A stretch of DNA of 39,192 nt from Deltaproteobacteria bacterium (GCA_016208165.1 JACQYL010000084.1:1-39192); one strand, 5' to 3'; counted from the stretch's first letter, positions 6,919 through 15,948 are shown. Numbers and translations: made by a program. Notes: generated by a model not told the origin, from the sequence alone.

Positions 6919-8226
6919 ATGACACAGATCGAAATGGCGAGAAAAGGCGTATTGACGGATGAAATGAGAAGCGTGGCCATATCGGAGGGTAAGGACCCCG
7001 ACGAAATCATGTCTCTCGTCGCGCAAGGCCTGATAGCGATTCCTGCCAACCGGAATCTCAAAAAGCCGCAAATCAAAGGTGTCGGTAAAGACCTATCCAT
7101 TAAGGTCAATGCCAACATCGGCACTTCATCCGATCAGGTGGACCTGGACATGGAACTGAGCAAACTCAAAGCCAGTGTGGAAGCCGGGGCGGATACGGTT
7201 ATGGATTTGAGTACGGGCGGGGACATCGGCTGGATCCGAAAACGAATCACGGAGGCGACTCCCATTCCTCTGGGCACGGTCCCCATTTACCAGGCTGCTG
7301 TTCAAACGACCCGGGACGACCGGGGGATTATTCACATGGATCCGGATGAAATTTTCGATGTCATCGAACAGCAGGCTCGGGAAGGCGTGGACTTCGTCAC
7401 GGTGCATTGCGGAATCACCACCTTGGCCTTGGAAAGACTTCGAGCCCAGGGGCGCATTACGGATATCGTCAGCCGGGGCGGCGCCTTTTTGGCCACATGG
7501 ATGTTGTACAACAAGGAGCAAAATCCTCTCTACGCTCAATTCGACCGGTTGCTGGACATCGCCTACGAACACGATGTGACGTTGAGCCTCGGCGACAGCC
7601 TTCGACCCGGCTGCCTGGCCGACGCCACCGATCATGCGCAGATTGAAGAACTCATTGTGCTGGGGCAACTGACCAAGCGCGCTTGGGGCCACAATGTGCA
7701 AGTCATGATCGAAGGGCCCGGACATGTGCCGTTGAACCAGGTCGAGATGAACATTCAGTTGCAGAAACGTCTCTGCCACGGCGCCCCGTTTTATGTGCTG
7801 GGACCTCTCGTAACGGATATTGCATCAGGGCACGACCACATTGCGTGCGCTATCGGCGGAGCCGTGGCCGGAATGGCGGGAGCGGACTTTCTCTGCTATG
7901 TGACTCCGGCCGAGCATCTGGCCCTGCCCGGTGTTGAAGATGTGCGGGAAGGTGTCATTGCATCCAAGATAGCGGCCCACGCGGCGGATCTGGCTCGAGG
8001 CAACAAACTGGCCTGGGAGAAAGACCTTGCCATGGCCCACGCGCGCAAGACGTTGGACTGGGATAAGCAGATTGCCCTGTCGCTGGACCCACGGAAAGCC
8101 CGCGCCTACAGGGAGAACAGCAAACCGAAGTCCGAGGAAGAAGCGTGCACCATGTGCGGTCCCTTCTGTGCGATCAAGCTCGTTCGGGAGTATTTCAACG
8201 ATTCGGAAGCCTCCGGATGCGCATAG
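6919..8226 (+). CDS. thiC: Phosphomethylpyrimidine synthase
   Basis: 435-residue ThiC, the radical-SAM enzyme that turns aminoimidazole ribotide into the hydroxymethylpyrimidine phosphate of thiamine. ATG 6919 follows GGAGGAAGC. Family motifs are clear: STGGDIGWIRKRI, TVHCGIT, SRGGAFLATWML, LSLGDSLRPGC, IEGPGHVPLNQ, and a C-terminal cluster motif CTMCGPFC that binds the [4Fe-4S] centre. The spacing there is C-x2-C-x3-C, one residue shorter than the CX2CX4C of E. coli ThiC. The protein also lacks the long N-terminal region of the E. coli enzyme, matching the short form common in anaerobes and archaea. It stands alone behind a TPP riboswitch; no other thi gene is present in the window. Confidence 0.97.
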   Translation: MTQIEMARKGVLTDEMRSVAISEGKDPDEIMSLVAQGLIAIPANRNLKKPQIKGVGKDLSIKVNANIGTSSDQVDLDMELSKLKASVEAGADTVMDLSTGGDIGWIRKRITEATPIPLGTVPIYQAAVQTTRDDRGIIHMDPDEIFDVIEQQAREGVDFVTVHCGITTLALERLRAQGRITDIVSRGGAFLATWMLYNKEQNPLYAQFDRLLDIAYEHDVTLSLGDSLRPGCLADATDHAQIEELIVLGQLTKRAWGHNVQVMIEGPGHVPLNQVEMNIQLQKRLCHGAPFYVLGPLVTDIASGHDHIACAIGGAVAGMAGADFLCYVTPAEHLALPGVEDVREGVIASKIAAHAADLARGNKLAWEKDLAMAHARKTLDWDKQIALSLDPRKARAYRENSKPKSEEEACTMCGPFCAIKLVREYFNDSEASGCA

Positions 8227-8292
8227 ACATAGGCTGAATCCGTTGACATCGTTTCCTCGGTGTACGGAAGATCCTCCCTGTATCAAAAAGGA

Positions 8293-8319
8293 AGCCGCAC
8301 CGTCTTAGACCGTGCGGCT
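8293..8319 (-). terminator. Hairpin terminator, mainly for the minus strand
   Basis: AGCCGCAC at 8293-8300 pairs with GTGCGGCT at 8312-8319, and an inner GTC/GAC pair follows a C-C mismatch. The A-rich bases just before it (8284-8289) become a U tract on the minus strand, so it would end transcripts of the DUF362 gene, although it is about 180 bases past that stop. It may also serve thiC from the other side. Confidence 0.65.
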
Positions 8320-8496
8320 CATGTTTAAGCAACCGGACGGGTGTCTGCGGGAAACTCTCTTGATTTCCCCCGGTCGAGCATAGAGAATCGGGGCAAGGAA
8401 CGGAACCGTCGAAACCCAATGTGTCTCCCTGCGTTCACTAAATCAGCCTGCGCCTCGTTCCAATAGGCCGGACAGAGATACCTCTGTGTATGTCCT

Positions 8497-9687
8497 TCAT
8501 TTTTGGGCGTCGCCGATCAGGGCCTTGGTCATAATCTCCGACATTTTGGCCGGATCGTGGGGACAACCGGCGATCTTTATCGCGTTTTCAACATCCTTGT
8601 TCGCTTTAATTGCACATTTGCCGATGAGAACGACACGCTCCGAATCGCCGCTGGGCTTGACATCCACGCCCATAATCAATTCCGCCCCGCCGATGGCGGC
8701 GCCTTTGTTGGACCTGCAAAAATTCATCGCTCCGGCCCAGGCGTTGAAACCGCATGCCGAGCAGACGCCGTCCCCATAATAGGGCATCGACATGCCCGTT
8801 ACTGCGAATCGTTCCATAAGATCGTCCAGCCAAGCGGTTATGTAATCCAGCTCCATGCGGTAATCGGCCGGATTTTCGCCCACGATGGTGATATCTTCGA
8901 GGTTCAGGGATTGACCCGTTAACTTGGCATAGTGAGCAATGTGCGGTACATTGTCTGCTTTGTATCCGAGTAAATGGCTGCCCACCACATCGCACTCCAG
9001 CCGATTCGTGCTCGCCAGAATCAGTCCCATTTCCCTGACCTGGTCCGGTTTCCCTGTGGGGGTCGGGCCTATTTCGGTTGCGGTCAACGCGTCGACCACG
9101 TTCAAATGACAGGGAATCAATCGATTGAATTCGGCAATGGCCATGGTGAGACCCGCTTCTATATGGCATTTCTTCTTGGACTCCATAGCCAGGCAGCCCT
9201 TCAAATTCTTCAGGCACACGGTCGTAATCGTCTGATTGTGCGTCTTGAGCAGGGGCGCATTGATGACGAAATCCGCCGCGAACACAGCCTCTGCAATCTC
9301 GATCTCCGTACCGTTGCTCAACGTAAACGTCCGGTAGGGGCCTTTATTCATATCGATAAGCGGAACGTTCTCTTTCTCGGCCAGAGCCTGCAGTCCGCTC
9401 CAGAGAAACGCTGCGTTGGTATCCAGCTTCAAGGTGGGAAGCTCGACGGAACCTTCCGCGATAACAACCGATTTAGCTCCCTTTTCTCTCACCAGCCGAA
9501 CGATCTCGCCCACAATTTCGGGAGAAGTGGTAATTCCCCGGCATGACACCTTTGGGGAACCGCCCATAACCACGTTGGGTTTGATCAAGACGTTCATCCC
9601 CGGTTTGAAGGATTGCCAACCGTCTATGGCATCGATAGCCTCCGCTATAGCGCTCGGACCCGTCCACTTGGTTACTGCAACACTCAT
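8497..9687 (-). CDS. DUF362 domain protein
   Basis: 396 residues that match the DUF362 family by the opening NVLIKPNVV, TSPEIVGEIVRLVREKGAKS, VINAPLLKTH and LKNLKGCLA motifs. The C-terminal third carries cysteines in GVCSACGFNAW and FCRSNKG, followed by GKCAIKAN and AGCPHDPAKM, which could hold a metal or Fe-S centre; it is not a standard ferredoxin CxxCxxCxxxCP motif. Members of the family are common in anaerobes, often near Fe-S enzymes, and have no settled reaction. ATG 9687 follows GGGAGAGGAAC. The activase gene lies 239 bases upstream on the same strand, so the two may be functionally linked, though co-transcription is not certain. Confidence 0.85.
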   Translation of the reverse strand: MSVAVTKWTGPSAIAEAIDAIDGWQSFKPGMNVLIKPNVVMGGSPKVSCRGITTSPEIVGEIVRLVREKGAKSVVIAEGSVELPTLKLDTNAAFLWSGLQALAEKENVPLIDMNKGPYRTFTLSNGTEIEIAEAVFAADFVINAPLLKTHNQTITTVCLKNLKGCLAMESKKKCHIEAGLTMAIAEFNRLIPCHLNVVDALTATEIGPTPTGKPDQVREMGLILASTNRLECDVVGSHLLGYKADNVPHIAHYAKLTGQSLNLEDITIVGENPADYRMELDYITAWLDDLMERFAVTGMSMPYYGDGVCSACGFNAWAGAMNFCRSNKGAAIGGAELIMGVDVKPSGDSERVVLIGKCAIKANKDVENAIKIAGCPHDPAKMSEIMTKALIGDAQK

Positions 9688-9926
9688 GTTCCTCTCCCTG
9701 TATCTAAGAAAAAAATCAAAACGCCACCGGTCGATATCTATCCATCCGCGACCGACCCGGCCGTTTGGTCCGGCATATGTCGTTGGAAAGCGCCCGAACT
9801 GCCGGAACCCGATGCTCAGGAACCATCCGCTTTACGACCGAATCCTTAACCGCCTCCCCGCAAGACCGACACAACAAGTGACAAAGTGCTTTCCCGGAGC
9901 CCCCGCTGGGAGCACGCTTCGGAAGA

Positions 9927-10727
9927 TCAGGCGATCTTGCGAACCTCGCACAATTCCGAAGAAATCAGCGCAGCGCCTAAAGCGCCAATGATCTGCGGCT
10001 CCGGAGGCACCAGGATAGGCCGCCCCACCTTATCGGAAAGCTGTGACACAACCCCCACATTCTTGGCCACCCCACCGCTCATCACAATCACTTCTTCCCC
10101 GACGGCGCCACGGATTTTGGACTTCAGCAGCGAGTAAACCCGATCCACGATTCCGGCGTGAATGCCGGCGAGCAGGGCCTTAAGCGGAGTCCCCTTCGAT
10201 ATTTGGGATATCACTTCGCTTTCAGCAAACACGGTGCAGGTTGAGGACGTTTCCGCAATGAAGGGCGCTTCAAGAGACAAAGGACCCATGTCAGACAAGT
10301 CTACCTCCAGGGCGTGGGCCATCACCTCGAGAAATCGGCCCGACCCCGCCGCACACTTGTCATTCATGGCAAAGTCCGTCAATTTCCCGTTTTCGTCGAT
10401 CCGGATCACTTTCGAATCCTGGCCCCCGATATCCACAATTACCCTGGCCTCGGGAATCACATGATGGACTCCCCGACCGTGGCACGTGATTTCAGTCACC
10501 TGCTTGTCGCTGAACGGTACGTTCATTCTTCCATAGCCCGTGGATGTCAGAAAACAGATATCTTCACTCGTAAGACCGGCCTTTTCCAATGCCTTATTAT
10601 ACACCCGTTCTGCGATACCTTGCGCAGCTCCTGTCGGAATCACCACGTAGCCGACGATATCTTTTCCATCTTTAACGATGACGCATTTCGCGGTTAGGGA
10701 TCCAATATCAATGCCTGCTGTGTACAA
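9927..10727 (-). CDS. BadF/BcrA/HgdC-type ATPase, CoA-substrate-specific enzyme activase
   Basis: An ASKHA-fold ATPase that drives low-potential electrons into a dehydratase or reductase by ATP hydrolysis. Visible motifs are GIDIGSLTAKCV (phosphate 1), STGYGR, IVDIGGQDSKVI (phosphate 2), MNDKCAAGSGRFLE with the cysteine that binds the bridging [4Fe-4S] cluster in the homodimer, ESEVIS, and the adenosine motif MSGGVAKN. TTG 10727 is chosen because AAGGAG lies five bases before it and it gives MYTAGIDIGS, matching family starts; ATG 10745 would place the binding site inside the gene. About 266 residues, normal for archerases. The HgdA/B-type dehydratase or BcrB/C-type reductase it should activate is not in the window; the only nearby partner is the DUF362 gene. 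Confidence 0.92.
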   Translation of the reverse strand: MYTAGIDIGSLTAKCVIVKDGKDIVGYVVIPTGAAQGIAERVYNKALEKAGLTSEDICFLTSTGYGRMNVPFSDKQVTEITCHGRGVHHVIPEARVIVDIGGQDSKVIRIDENGKLTDFAMNDKCAAGSGRFLEVMAHALEVDLSDMGPLSLEAPFIAETSSTCTVFAESEVISQISKGTPLKALLAGIHAGIVDRVYSLLKSKIRGAVGEEVIVMSGGVAKNVGVVSQLSDKVGRPILVPPEPQIIGALGAALISSELCEVRKIA

Positions 10728-11079
10728 CTTGTCTCCTTCTCGCATGACGCGATCTTGCTGATTTCGTTCGAGTCCTTTCGTCCGTCCGACGACTCGACTC
10801 CATGCGTTGAACGAATTGAAGTTAGCAATGGGGCTCCGGGTTGTCAATAAAAAGCGTTTCCTCGGAAAGCATGAGAGTGTAAGATGAACGTTAAGCGATT
10901 TCGGATACGGAGAACCCCCCGTTGATGTCTGTTTCCACGTTTCAGGAAACGATGAAGGATGATTTCTTCCCTCAACGGATGAACGTCTTTATGGGGGAGC
11001 GATCCAGGGCACGGCCGTTTTCGATGTGCCCTGGGGAGCCCTTTTCCCCCTCACCAACACCCTGACAGGAGTCCGACAA
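10728..11079 (+). promoter_or_regulatory. Structured leader candidate upstream of the 11080 gene
   Basis: This 350-base gap between divergent genes is rich in perfect stems. CCGTTGA (10919-10925) pairs with TCAACGG (10972-10978) and encloses the palindrome CGTTTC-AG-GAAACG near 10938-10951, which competes with GTTTCC/GGAAAC. Further on, CCAGGGCAC (11004-11012) pairs with GTGCCCTGG (11026-11034), and its last bases can instead join GGGGA...TCCCC (about 11033-11049). Mutually exclusive stems just before a gene suggest attenuation. No known riboswitch class is recognised. Confidence 0.45.
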
Positions 11080-11370
11080 ATGATGGAGTTCTACGATTTT
11101 TTTCAGATCTATTCCGATGAGGATATGGCCCGGCGCCTTAAGATGGACCTTGAAGACCTGAAAAAGTGCCTGGTAAGCGGAAGAACGCCTTGGGAATACC
11201 TCATCCCCGCCCTGGTGGAAGCCGGAGCAGCAGTAGAGGTTGTCATAGGCACCATGCAACTGGGTATGGTAAGGGACCGGAGCAAGACCGATCAGAAATC
11301 GTGTTTCCGTGTAAAAGCAAAGGTTGACTACAACCAGATGTTGGAACTTCGTAGAAGGAAGATTATTTGA
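11080..11370 (+). CDS. Small protein of unknown function (96 residues)
   Basis: The start ATG 11080 (or the next codon, ATG 11083) is set by CAGGAG at 11066-11071. The product is a soluble, charged protein with a helical N-terminus (DFFQIYSDEDMARRLKMD) that could form a helix-turn-helix-like unit, and a basic C-terminus ending LELRRRKII. No known motif or membrane segment is seen and I do not recognise the family. It precedes the PLP decarboxylase-like gene by 95 bases on the same strand, and a structured leader lies directly upstream. Confidence 0.65.
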   Translation: MMEFYDFFQIYSDEDMARRLKMDLEDLKKCLVSGRTPWEYLIPALVEAGAAVEVVIGTMQLGMVRDRSKTDQKSCFRVKAKVDYNQMLELRRRKII

Positions 11371-11465
11371 TCATAACATTGCCTTTTCAATTTACGGACT
11401 GTGGGCTGTGCACGGCATGACAACCAGAAATCCTGTATGAGGTAAGGGAGAATTAGGAGGTTTCA

Positions 11466-12821
11466 GTGCCAAATAGGGATATAACGGAATACATACATGT
11501 AAAAGATAACGATCTATGGATCGAGGATAGGAGTATCCCTGGACTGATCGAACAATACGGCTCCCCGTTATTTGCGACCTCCGAGAAGGCGATCCGCAGT
11601 AATGTAAGAAAGTTCTATCAGGCCTTCAAAGACCGTTATCCGGGCAACATCATCGTTTGTGTAGGGATGAAAGCCAATTGGCGCCTCGCTACCCGCAAGA
11701 TTATCGTCCAGGAGGGGGGCGGGGGAGACGCGTTCGGACTTGGTGAACTGCACCTGGCCCTGTTGGCGGGCACGGACCCTGAAAAAGTCGTGGTCAACGG
11801 GCCAAACAAATCGGAGGACGTGTTGCTCGCGGCACTCCACTCCGGCGTCCACATCAATGTGGATGATCTCGAGGAATTGGAGCGGATCACCCTCCTGGCT
11901 CGGACGATGGAGAAGACCGCCCGTGTCAGCTTGCGTATTCGCATGCCGCTGCAGTCCCTGAACGGTCGCCGCTTCGTGGATCCGAGATACAAGCCGCCTG
12001 GAATCGATGTGTCCAAGTGGGAACGGGAATTCAAGTTCGGAATGGAGCCGGAAGTCCTCATGGAAGCGGTCGGGCGAGCCTTAAACGAAGAGCGCGTTCA
12101 ACTCGAAGGCATCCACTACCATGGAGGTATTCCTCGACGGGCCGGTTATTCCCGCGAGGAAACGATCGAGTTGATGGATTGGATAGCCGAAATCAAAACG
12201 AGATTCGGATGGCAGCCGGCCAGGCTCAACTTGGGTGGCGGCTATCCCAAAGACCGTTACGGTGTCTTCAACCCTCATCCGATCGAGGAACACGCGGAAG
12301 CCATTACCTCCACCATCCGGCAAAAAGCCGAGGAATCAGGGCTGAGACTTCCCGACCTGATCCTCGAGCCCGGTCGGTGGTGTCTGGAAGACGCCACGGT
12401 ATATGTTACTCGCGTGGGCAGCATCAAAGAGGACCGAACACTGACAAACAAGAAATGGGTCTACGTGGACGGCAGCATCAATGAAATGGGCGATCCGTTC
12501 GATCCCTTTCAGGGATATCACCCCGTCGTCATCGCCAACCGGGCGGACGCCTCCAACGAACACGTGGTGGATATCTGCGGGCCTTTGTGCAATGCGGCCG
12601 ATATCCTGGCCTCCGAAAGGCCCATTCCAAGAGTGCAACGTGGTGACTTGATCGCCTTCCTGAGCATGGGCGCCTATAACGAAGCATTCTCGAATCAGGC
12701 GAACGCCATGCCGCGGTCCGCTTCGGTATTGGTCAACGTCGCCCGTTCAGATCTGATCCGGCGCAGAGAAACCGTCCAGGATCTGTTCAGTCGGGATTTG
12801 GTGCCTTTCTGGCTGCTGTAG
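11466..12821 (+). CDS. Diaminopimelate decarboxylase-like PLP enzyme (fold type III)
   Basis: 451 residues of the alanine-racemase-like PLP family that contains LysA and ornithine/arginine decarboxylases. The PLP lysine is in CVGMKANWRL, followed by GGGGDAFGLGEL, NVDDLEEL, IHYHGG, NLGGGYP and EPGRWCLEDA, and the C-terminal substrate motifs CGPLCNAADIL and GAYNEAFSNQ. Several of these depart from true LysA (for example GLHCHIGS and GPxCxSxD), so the substrate may be another basic amino acid or a related compound. GTG 11466 lies five bases behind AGGAGG at 11455-11460. The next gene is an MFS transporter, but 261 bases and a possible promoter separate them, so a shared pathway is only a guess. 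No other lysine genes are nearby. Confidence 0.85.
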   Translation: MPNRDITEYIHVKDNDLWIEDRSIPGLIEQYGSPLFATSEKAIRSNVRKFYQAFKDRYPGNIIVCVGMKANWRLATRKIIVQEGGGGDAFGLGELHLALLAGTDPEKVVVNGPNKSEDVLLAALHSGVHINVDDLEELERITLLARTMEKTARVSLRIRMPLQSLNGRRFVDPRYKPPGIDVSKWEREFKFGMEPEVLMEAVGRALNEERVQLEGIHYHGGIPRRAGYSREETIELMDWIAEIKTRFGWQPARLNLGGGYPKDRYGVFNPHPIEEHAEAITSTIRQKAEESGLRLPDLILEPGRWCLEDATVYVTRVGSIKEDRTLTNKKWVYVDGSINEMGDPFDPFQGYHPVVIANRADASNEHVVDICGPLCNAADILASERPIPRVQRGDLIAFLSMGAYNEAFSNQANAMPRSASVLVNVARSDLIRRRETVQDLFSRDLVPFWLL

Positions 12822-12988
12822 GTTCCGAGCCGGATCGAATCGCTGACACGTTCATGGATCCTCCACCGGGGACCCTCTCGAGCGCAGTCTTACAGGTAAG
12901 AACCGGGCGCGCCGTAAACTCCCTGTTTGGATTTCGGACCCCACCTCGAAGTCCATGGGCGGGCGCGAGGTTTTTCCGGCGTTTTGAC

Positions 12989-13018
12989 TTGACACCTCCG
13001 GGTCCGGCAAGGAATATG
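12989..13018 (+). promoter_or_regulatory. Possible promoter for the MFS transporter gene
   Basis: A perfect TTGACA at 12989-12994 is followed by the AT-rich GAATATGG at 13012-13019, a weak -10 at 17-18 bases. A TCTTAC-AG-GTAAGA palindrome at 12888-12901 lies upstream and could be an operator. Only the -35 is strong. Confidence 0.35.
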
Positions 13019-13082
13019 GCTTGGCTGTAAATCGGCTGCCTGATGGTTAGAAACAGCATTTCACTTCCAGACGAGGAGAGTC

Positions 13083-14294
13083 TTGAGCAAACCGAATACG
13101 AAACTTCTGCCCATCTTTTCTTTGTGTTTTTGCGCCAACATCATCTGCTTTCTGGATCGCGTCAATATTTCCATAGCCGCGCCGTTCATCATGAAAAGTT
13201 ACGGATGGAACGAAACCCAAATGGGAGTGGTTTTTTCTTCTTTTTTTGCCGGTTACGTTCTTTTCATGATCCCGGGAGGGATTCTTGCGGACCGGCTGGG
13301 AGCCAGAAAGGCCTTAGCCGCCGGCATTGCAATGTGGTCATTTTTTACACTACTGACCCCGTTTTTCAGCCGGATCTGGTCCTTGTCTCTCTGCCGCTAC
13401 ATGGTCGGGACGGGCCAGGGAGTAAATTTTCCCTGCATCAACAATCTGATTGCCAACAGCGTGCCCCTGATTCATCGAGCCAAGGCCCAAGGTTTCACTC
13501 TTTCGGGCATCACTCTCGGCACGGTCATAGGCTTCCCCCTCGGATCCTGGATCATCGGGATGTGGGGATGGCCCGCCGTTTTTTACGTGTTCGGCGGCTT
13601 CGGTTTCATTTGGATCTTTTTCTGGCTGCGAATCGTACATCGAGAGATCCGGGACCTTTCCGACGCCTCTTTCCCTTCACGGACTCCGATCCCATGGAAA
13701 CGCCTGCTCGGTCACCCCTCGAGCGTGGGCCTGGCGCTTTCCTATTTCTGTCATAACTATTCGGGATACCTTTTCATGGTCTGGATGCCCACGTATCTGA
13801 TGAAGGTCCACGGCTTCTCGATCACGGGCACCGGAATCGGCGCGGCGGTTCCGGCCCTCGCCTCCGGCGTATGTATGAACCTGTCCGGCTGGTTCTCCGA
13901 CTACTTGATCAAAAAAGGATGGTCCCGGGAATTCAGCCGCAGACTCCTGTTGTATACCGGAATGGGATTTTCTGGAGTACTCTTGCTGGGGCTGATCTGG
14001 ATCCGGGATCCTTACCTGGCGGTAGGAGCCATGACGCTGTCATCCGCGTTCAAAGCCCTCTCCACACCCGTATACTGGACCCTGGCGGTGGATATGGCGC
14101 CGCGGCACGCAGGGATTCTATCTTCCATCATGAATACCTCCGGCAATGTCGCGGGCATTGCGGCTTCCATGCTGACCGGTTGGATGTTATCGTACTTCTC
14201 GAGTTGGGATCCGGTGCTTCTGACTGCATCCGGCATCACCTTATCCGGCGTGGCCATAGCCATTCCCACGATTCGGTCTAAAGAAGTCACCTGA
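13083..14294 (+). CDS. MFS transporter, anion:cation symporter (ACS) type
   Basis: 403 residues with about twelve hydrophobic segments, an inner-membrane carrier of the major facilitator superfamily. The first helix carries FLDRVNISIAAPF, matching the DRxN pattern of ACS-family uptake systems for organic anions such as hexuronates, phthalate and sialic acid. The loop after helix 2 has the MFS signature GGILADRLGARK. Helix 4 has CRYMVGTGQGVNFPC. TTG 13083 is used as start because GAGGAGAG stands directly in front; there is no better ATG before helix 1. The substrate is not predictable from sequence, but a carboxylate is the usual cargo of this family. Confidence 0.9.
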   Translation: MSKPNTKLLPIFSLCFCANIICFLDRVNISIAAPFIMKSYGWNETQMGVVFSSFFAGYVLFMIPGGILADRLGARKALAAGIAMWSFFTLLTPFFSRIWSLSLCRYMVGTGQGVNFPCINNLIANSVPLIHRAKAQGFTLSGITLGTVIGFPLGSWIIGMWGWPAVFYVFGGFGFIWIFFWLRIVHREIRDLSDASFPSRTPIPWKRLLGHPSSVGLALSYFCHNYSGYLFMVWMPTYLMKVHGFSITGTGIGAAVPALASGVCMNLSGWFSDYLIKKGWSREFSRRLLLYTGMGFSGVLLLGLIWIRDPYLAVGAMTLSSAFKALSTPVYWTLAVDMAPRHAGILSSIMNTSGNVAGIAASMLTGWMLSYFSSWDPVLLTASGITLSGVAIAIPTIRSKEVT

Positions 14295-14440
14295 ACAAGA
14301 ACGTGAAACGTCGTTCGGAGGAAAAAACCCGAGCAGAGGGGTCTTGTGTGGAGAATTCAGTCCGGGCCTTCAGGATCGAAACCTCGCCGGCCGGTCCGTT
14401 AACCTCGAGCAGGCCTCGAAGCCCTGAATAGGTGGGGATC

Positions 14441-14467
14441 GGGGCTTCGCCTTCCGAGCCAAGCCCC
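14441..14467. terminator. Hairpin between convergent genes
   Basis: GGGGCTT at 14441-14447 pairs with AAGCCCC at 14461-14467 over seven base pairs with a 13-base loop. It lies between genes ending at 14294 (+) and 14476 (-) and could act on both. No U tract is seen, so confidence is moderate. Confidence 0.5.
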
Positions 14468-14475
14468 ATCGCGTG

Positions 14476-14889
14476 TTATGGATTCATCCGCACTCTCCGG
14501 CCTTCTATTTCCAGGACGGTCTTCGAATAGGTCAGTTTTTGGACGATCTTGCCGTCTTTAAAATGCAGCACATCCACGCCGCGCCTTCGTTCAGCCTGAC
14601 CTTCGAATCCCTTTTCCATCGAGGGCCACTCCAGGGTCCAACGGTAGAGCGCTTTCTGTCCCCGTTCGTCAACAAAGGTGTCTTCTTCCGTAAAACGGAA
14701 GTTCCCGTGGTTCCGGAACCAATCCGACCAGGCGTTTCTCAGGTTTTCCTTGCCCCTGGCGTTTCCACCCGTCCAGTTTTCGAAATAGATGTCATCGTGA
14801 AACAGCGCCATGACTCCTTCCAGATCATGACGGTCCCACGCCCGGTTCCATTCCGCCAGTCTTCCGAGGATCTCTTCTCTTCCAAGCAC
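14476..14889 (-). CDS. NTF2/SnoaL-like ketosteroid-isomerase-fold protein
   Basis: 137 residues with the small cone-shaped NTF2-like fold pattern: an N-terminal helix pair (EILGRLAEWNRAWDRHDLEGVMALF), HDDIYFENW, then helices and strands ending in VDVLHFKDGKIVQKLTY, a common signature of SnoaL-type proteins. Such proteins are often isomerases, cyclases or hydrolases of small hydrophobic molecules, or simply ligand binders; no specific catalytic residue can be assigned. The start is GTG 14889, seven bases behind AAGGAG; the longer upstream frame has no protein-like character. It lies about 320 bases downstream of the epimerase-like gene on the same strand. Confidence 0.75.
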   Translation of the reverse strand: MLGREEILGRLAEWNRAWDRHDLEGVMALFHDDIYFENWTGGNARGKENLRNAWSDWFRNHGNFRFTEEDTFVDERGQKALYRWTLEWPSMEKGFEGQAERRRGVDVLHFKDGKIVQKLTYSKTVLEIEGRRVRMNP

Positions 14890-15208
14890 GACATCACTCC
14901 TTCCGAACGTCAAACAGCCTTGCCGACATAAACAACACGTTCCATCGCTTTCGGGCGAATCGCTAAAACAGCCGAACATCGTCCGGTCCCTCGCCGAGCC
15001 TCCAAATCCGGCTCCAGCCAAACTCTTCCTTCCGGCAAGACGATTCTCCCTCCGGCGGCCCCGCCGCAAGAAGATCAACCAACCGGCGGATTTGTCTGCA
15101 CACCGTCCGTCGTGTATCGGTTTATGGTCCATCCGATGGGTCTGAGACCCCGTCCCCGAAACGGCGCGGTTGCTCCGCCGGCGTGCAACGTCCACGCTAG
15201 GACGATCC

Positions 15209-15631
15209 CTAGTCCGGAAGGGGGCAAGAAGCTCCGCTCACCAGCTCGATCAAGACGCCTCCCGTGTCTTTCGGATGAAAGAACAGGGCCTTCTCGAAGC
15301 ACGGGGTGTATTGGGGCGCTCCTGTGACCGCTCTAAGCCCTTTCTCTTGCGTGAAGAAACGGTAGGCCTCTTCCATATCGTCCACTATGTAGCAGATGTG
15401 ATGAAGCGTGCCCGATCCGCGTTCTTTCAGGAATTTTCCGAGGCCGTCATCTTCCAAAGGTCTGACCAGTTCCACGTACGTGTTGTTGAACGGGTAGAAG
15501 CTGACTTCCGCTTTGAAAGCATCCACCACGTAGCGTGCGCTTTCACTCGAGCCAAAAGTGTTCTCGTAGACCTTTTTCGCCTTGTCGATATCGTCGACCA
15601 CCACTCCGATATGGTGCACTTGAAGCTTCAT
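15209..15631 (-). CDS. Methylmalonyl-CoA epimerase-like VOC (glyoxalase fold) protein
   Basis: 140 residues made of two vicinal-oxygen-chelate modules. The metal ligands of methylmalonyl-CoA epimerase are in place: VHHIGVVV near residue 6, LHHICYIV near residue 81 and the C-terminal GGVLIELV, and the length matches the epimerase. Epimerases convert (S)- to (R)-methylmalonyl-CoA in propionate metabolism. No methylmalonyl-CoA mutase is nearby, so another VOC activity remains possible. ATG 15631 follows AAAGGAT; the frame extends upstream to 15856 but that part runs through a basic, low-quality sequence. The adenosyltransferase cobO at 19580 could supply the cofactor for a mutase elsewhere, which is inference only. 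Confidence 0.8.
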   Translation of the reverse strand: MKLQVHHIGVVVDDIDKAKKVYENTFGSSESARYVVDAFKAEVSFYPFNNTYVELVRPLEDDGLGKFLKERGSGTLHHICYIVDDMEEAYRFFTQEKGLRAVTGAPQYTPCFEKALFFHPKDTGGVLIELVSGASCPLPD

Positions 15632-15843
15632 GTTCAAATCCTTTGCTGGTATTTCAATGCGGTTAATATCCATACGGATAAGAATCTCTATTAATCGTAT
15701 AAATTCCGAACCGTTTTCTGTCAAGGTATACCGGGTTGAACGCCGCCTTTTGGGAAGACGGCAACGACCCTCCTTTTCGCGTGTAACCGGCGCCGAATCG
15801 AGTGTGGAACCTCGGACATTCTCCAACGTCCCTCCCATTGCCA

Positions 15844-15948
15844 CGATGCTCCCCAAGAGACCGAGGATCGATCCCCTGGGAACGCCGAGCCCCAGCTCGG
15901 CCTACCGGTCTTGCCTCGATGCTCGCCAAGAGACCGAAGTTTGATCCC
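15844..15948. repeat. Pair of 32-base direct repeats with a hairpin between
   Basis: Units at 15844-15875 and 15917-15948 both read CGATGCTC(C/G)CCAAGAGACCGA and end GATCCC; 28 of 32 positions agree. Between them, GCCGAG at 15884-15889 pairs with CTCGGC at 15896-15901. The 73-base period suggests duplication of a unit that includes the hairpin. Confidence 0.75.

Noticed and set aside
15844-15948. Direct repeats as a CRISPR array
   Set aside because: Only two units, imperfect, with a hairpin-bearing spacer and no cas genes.
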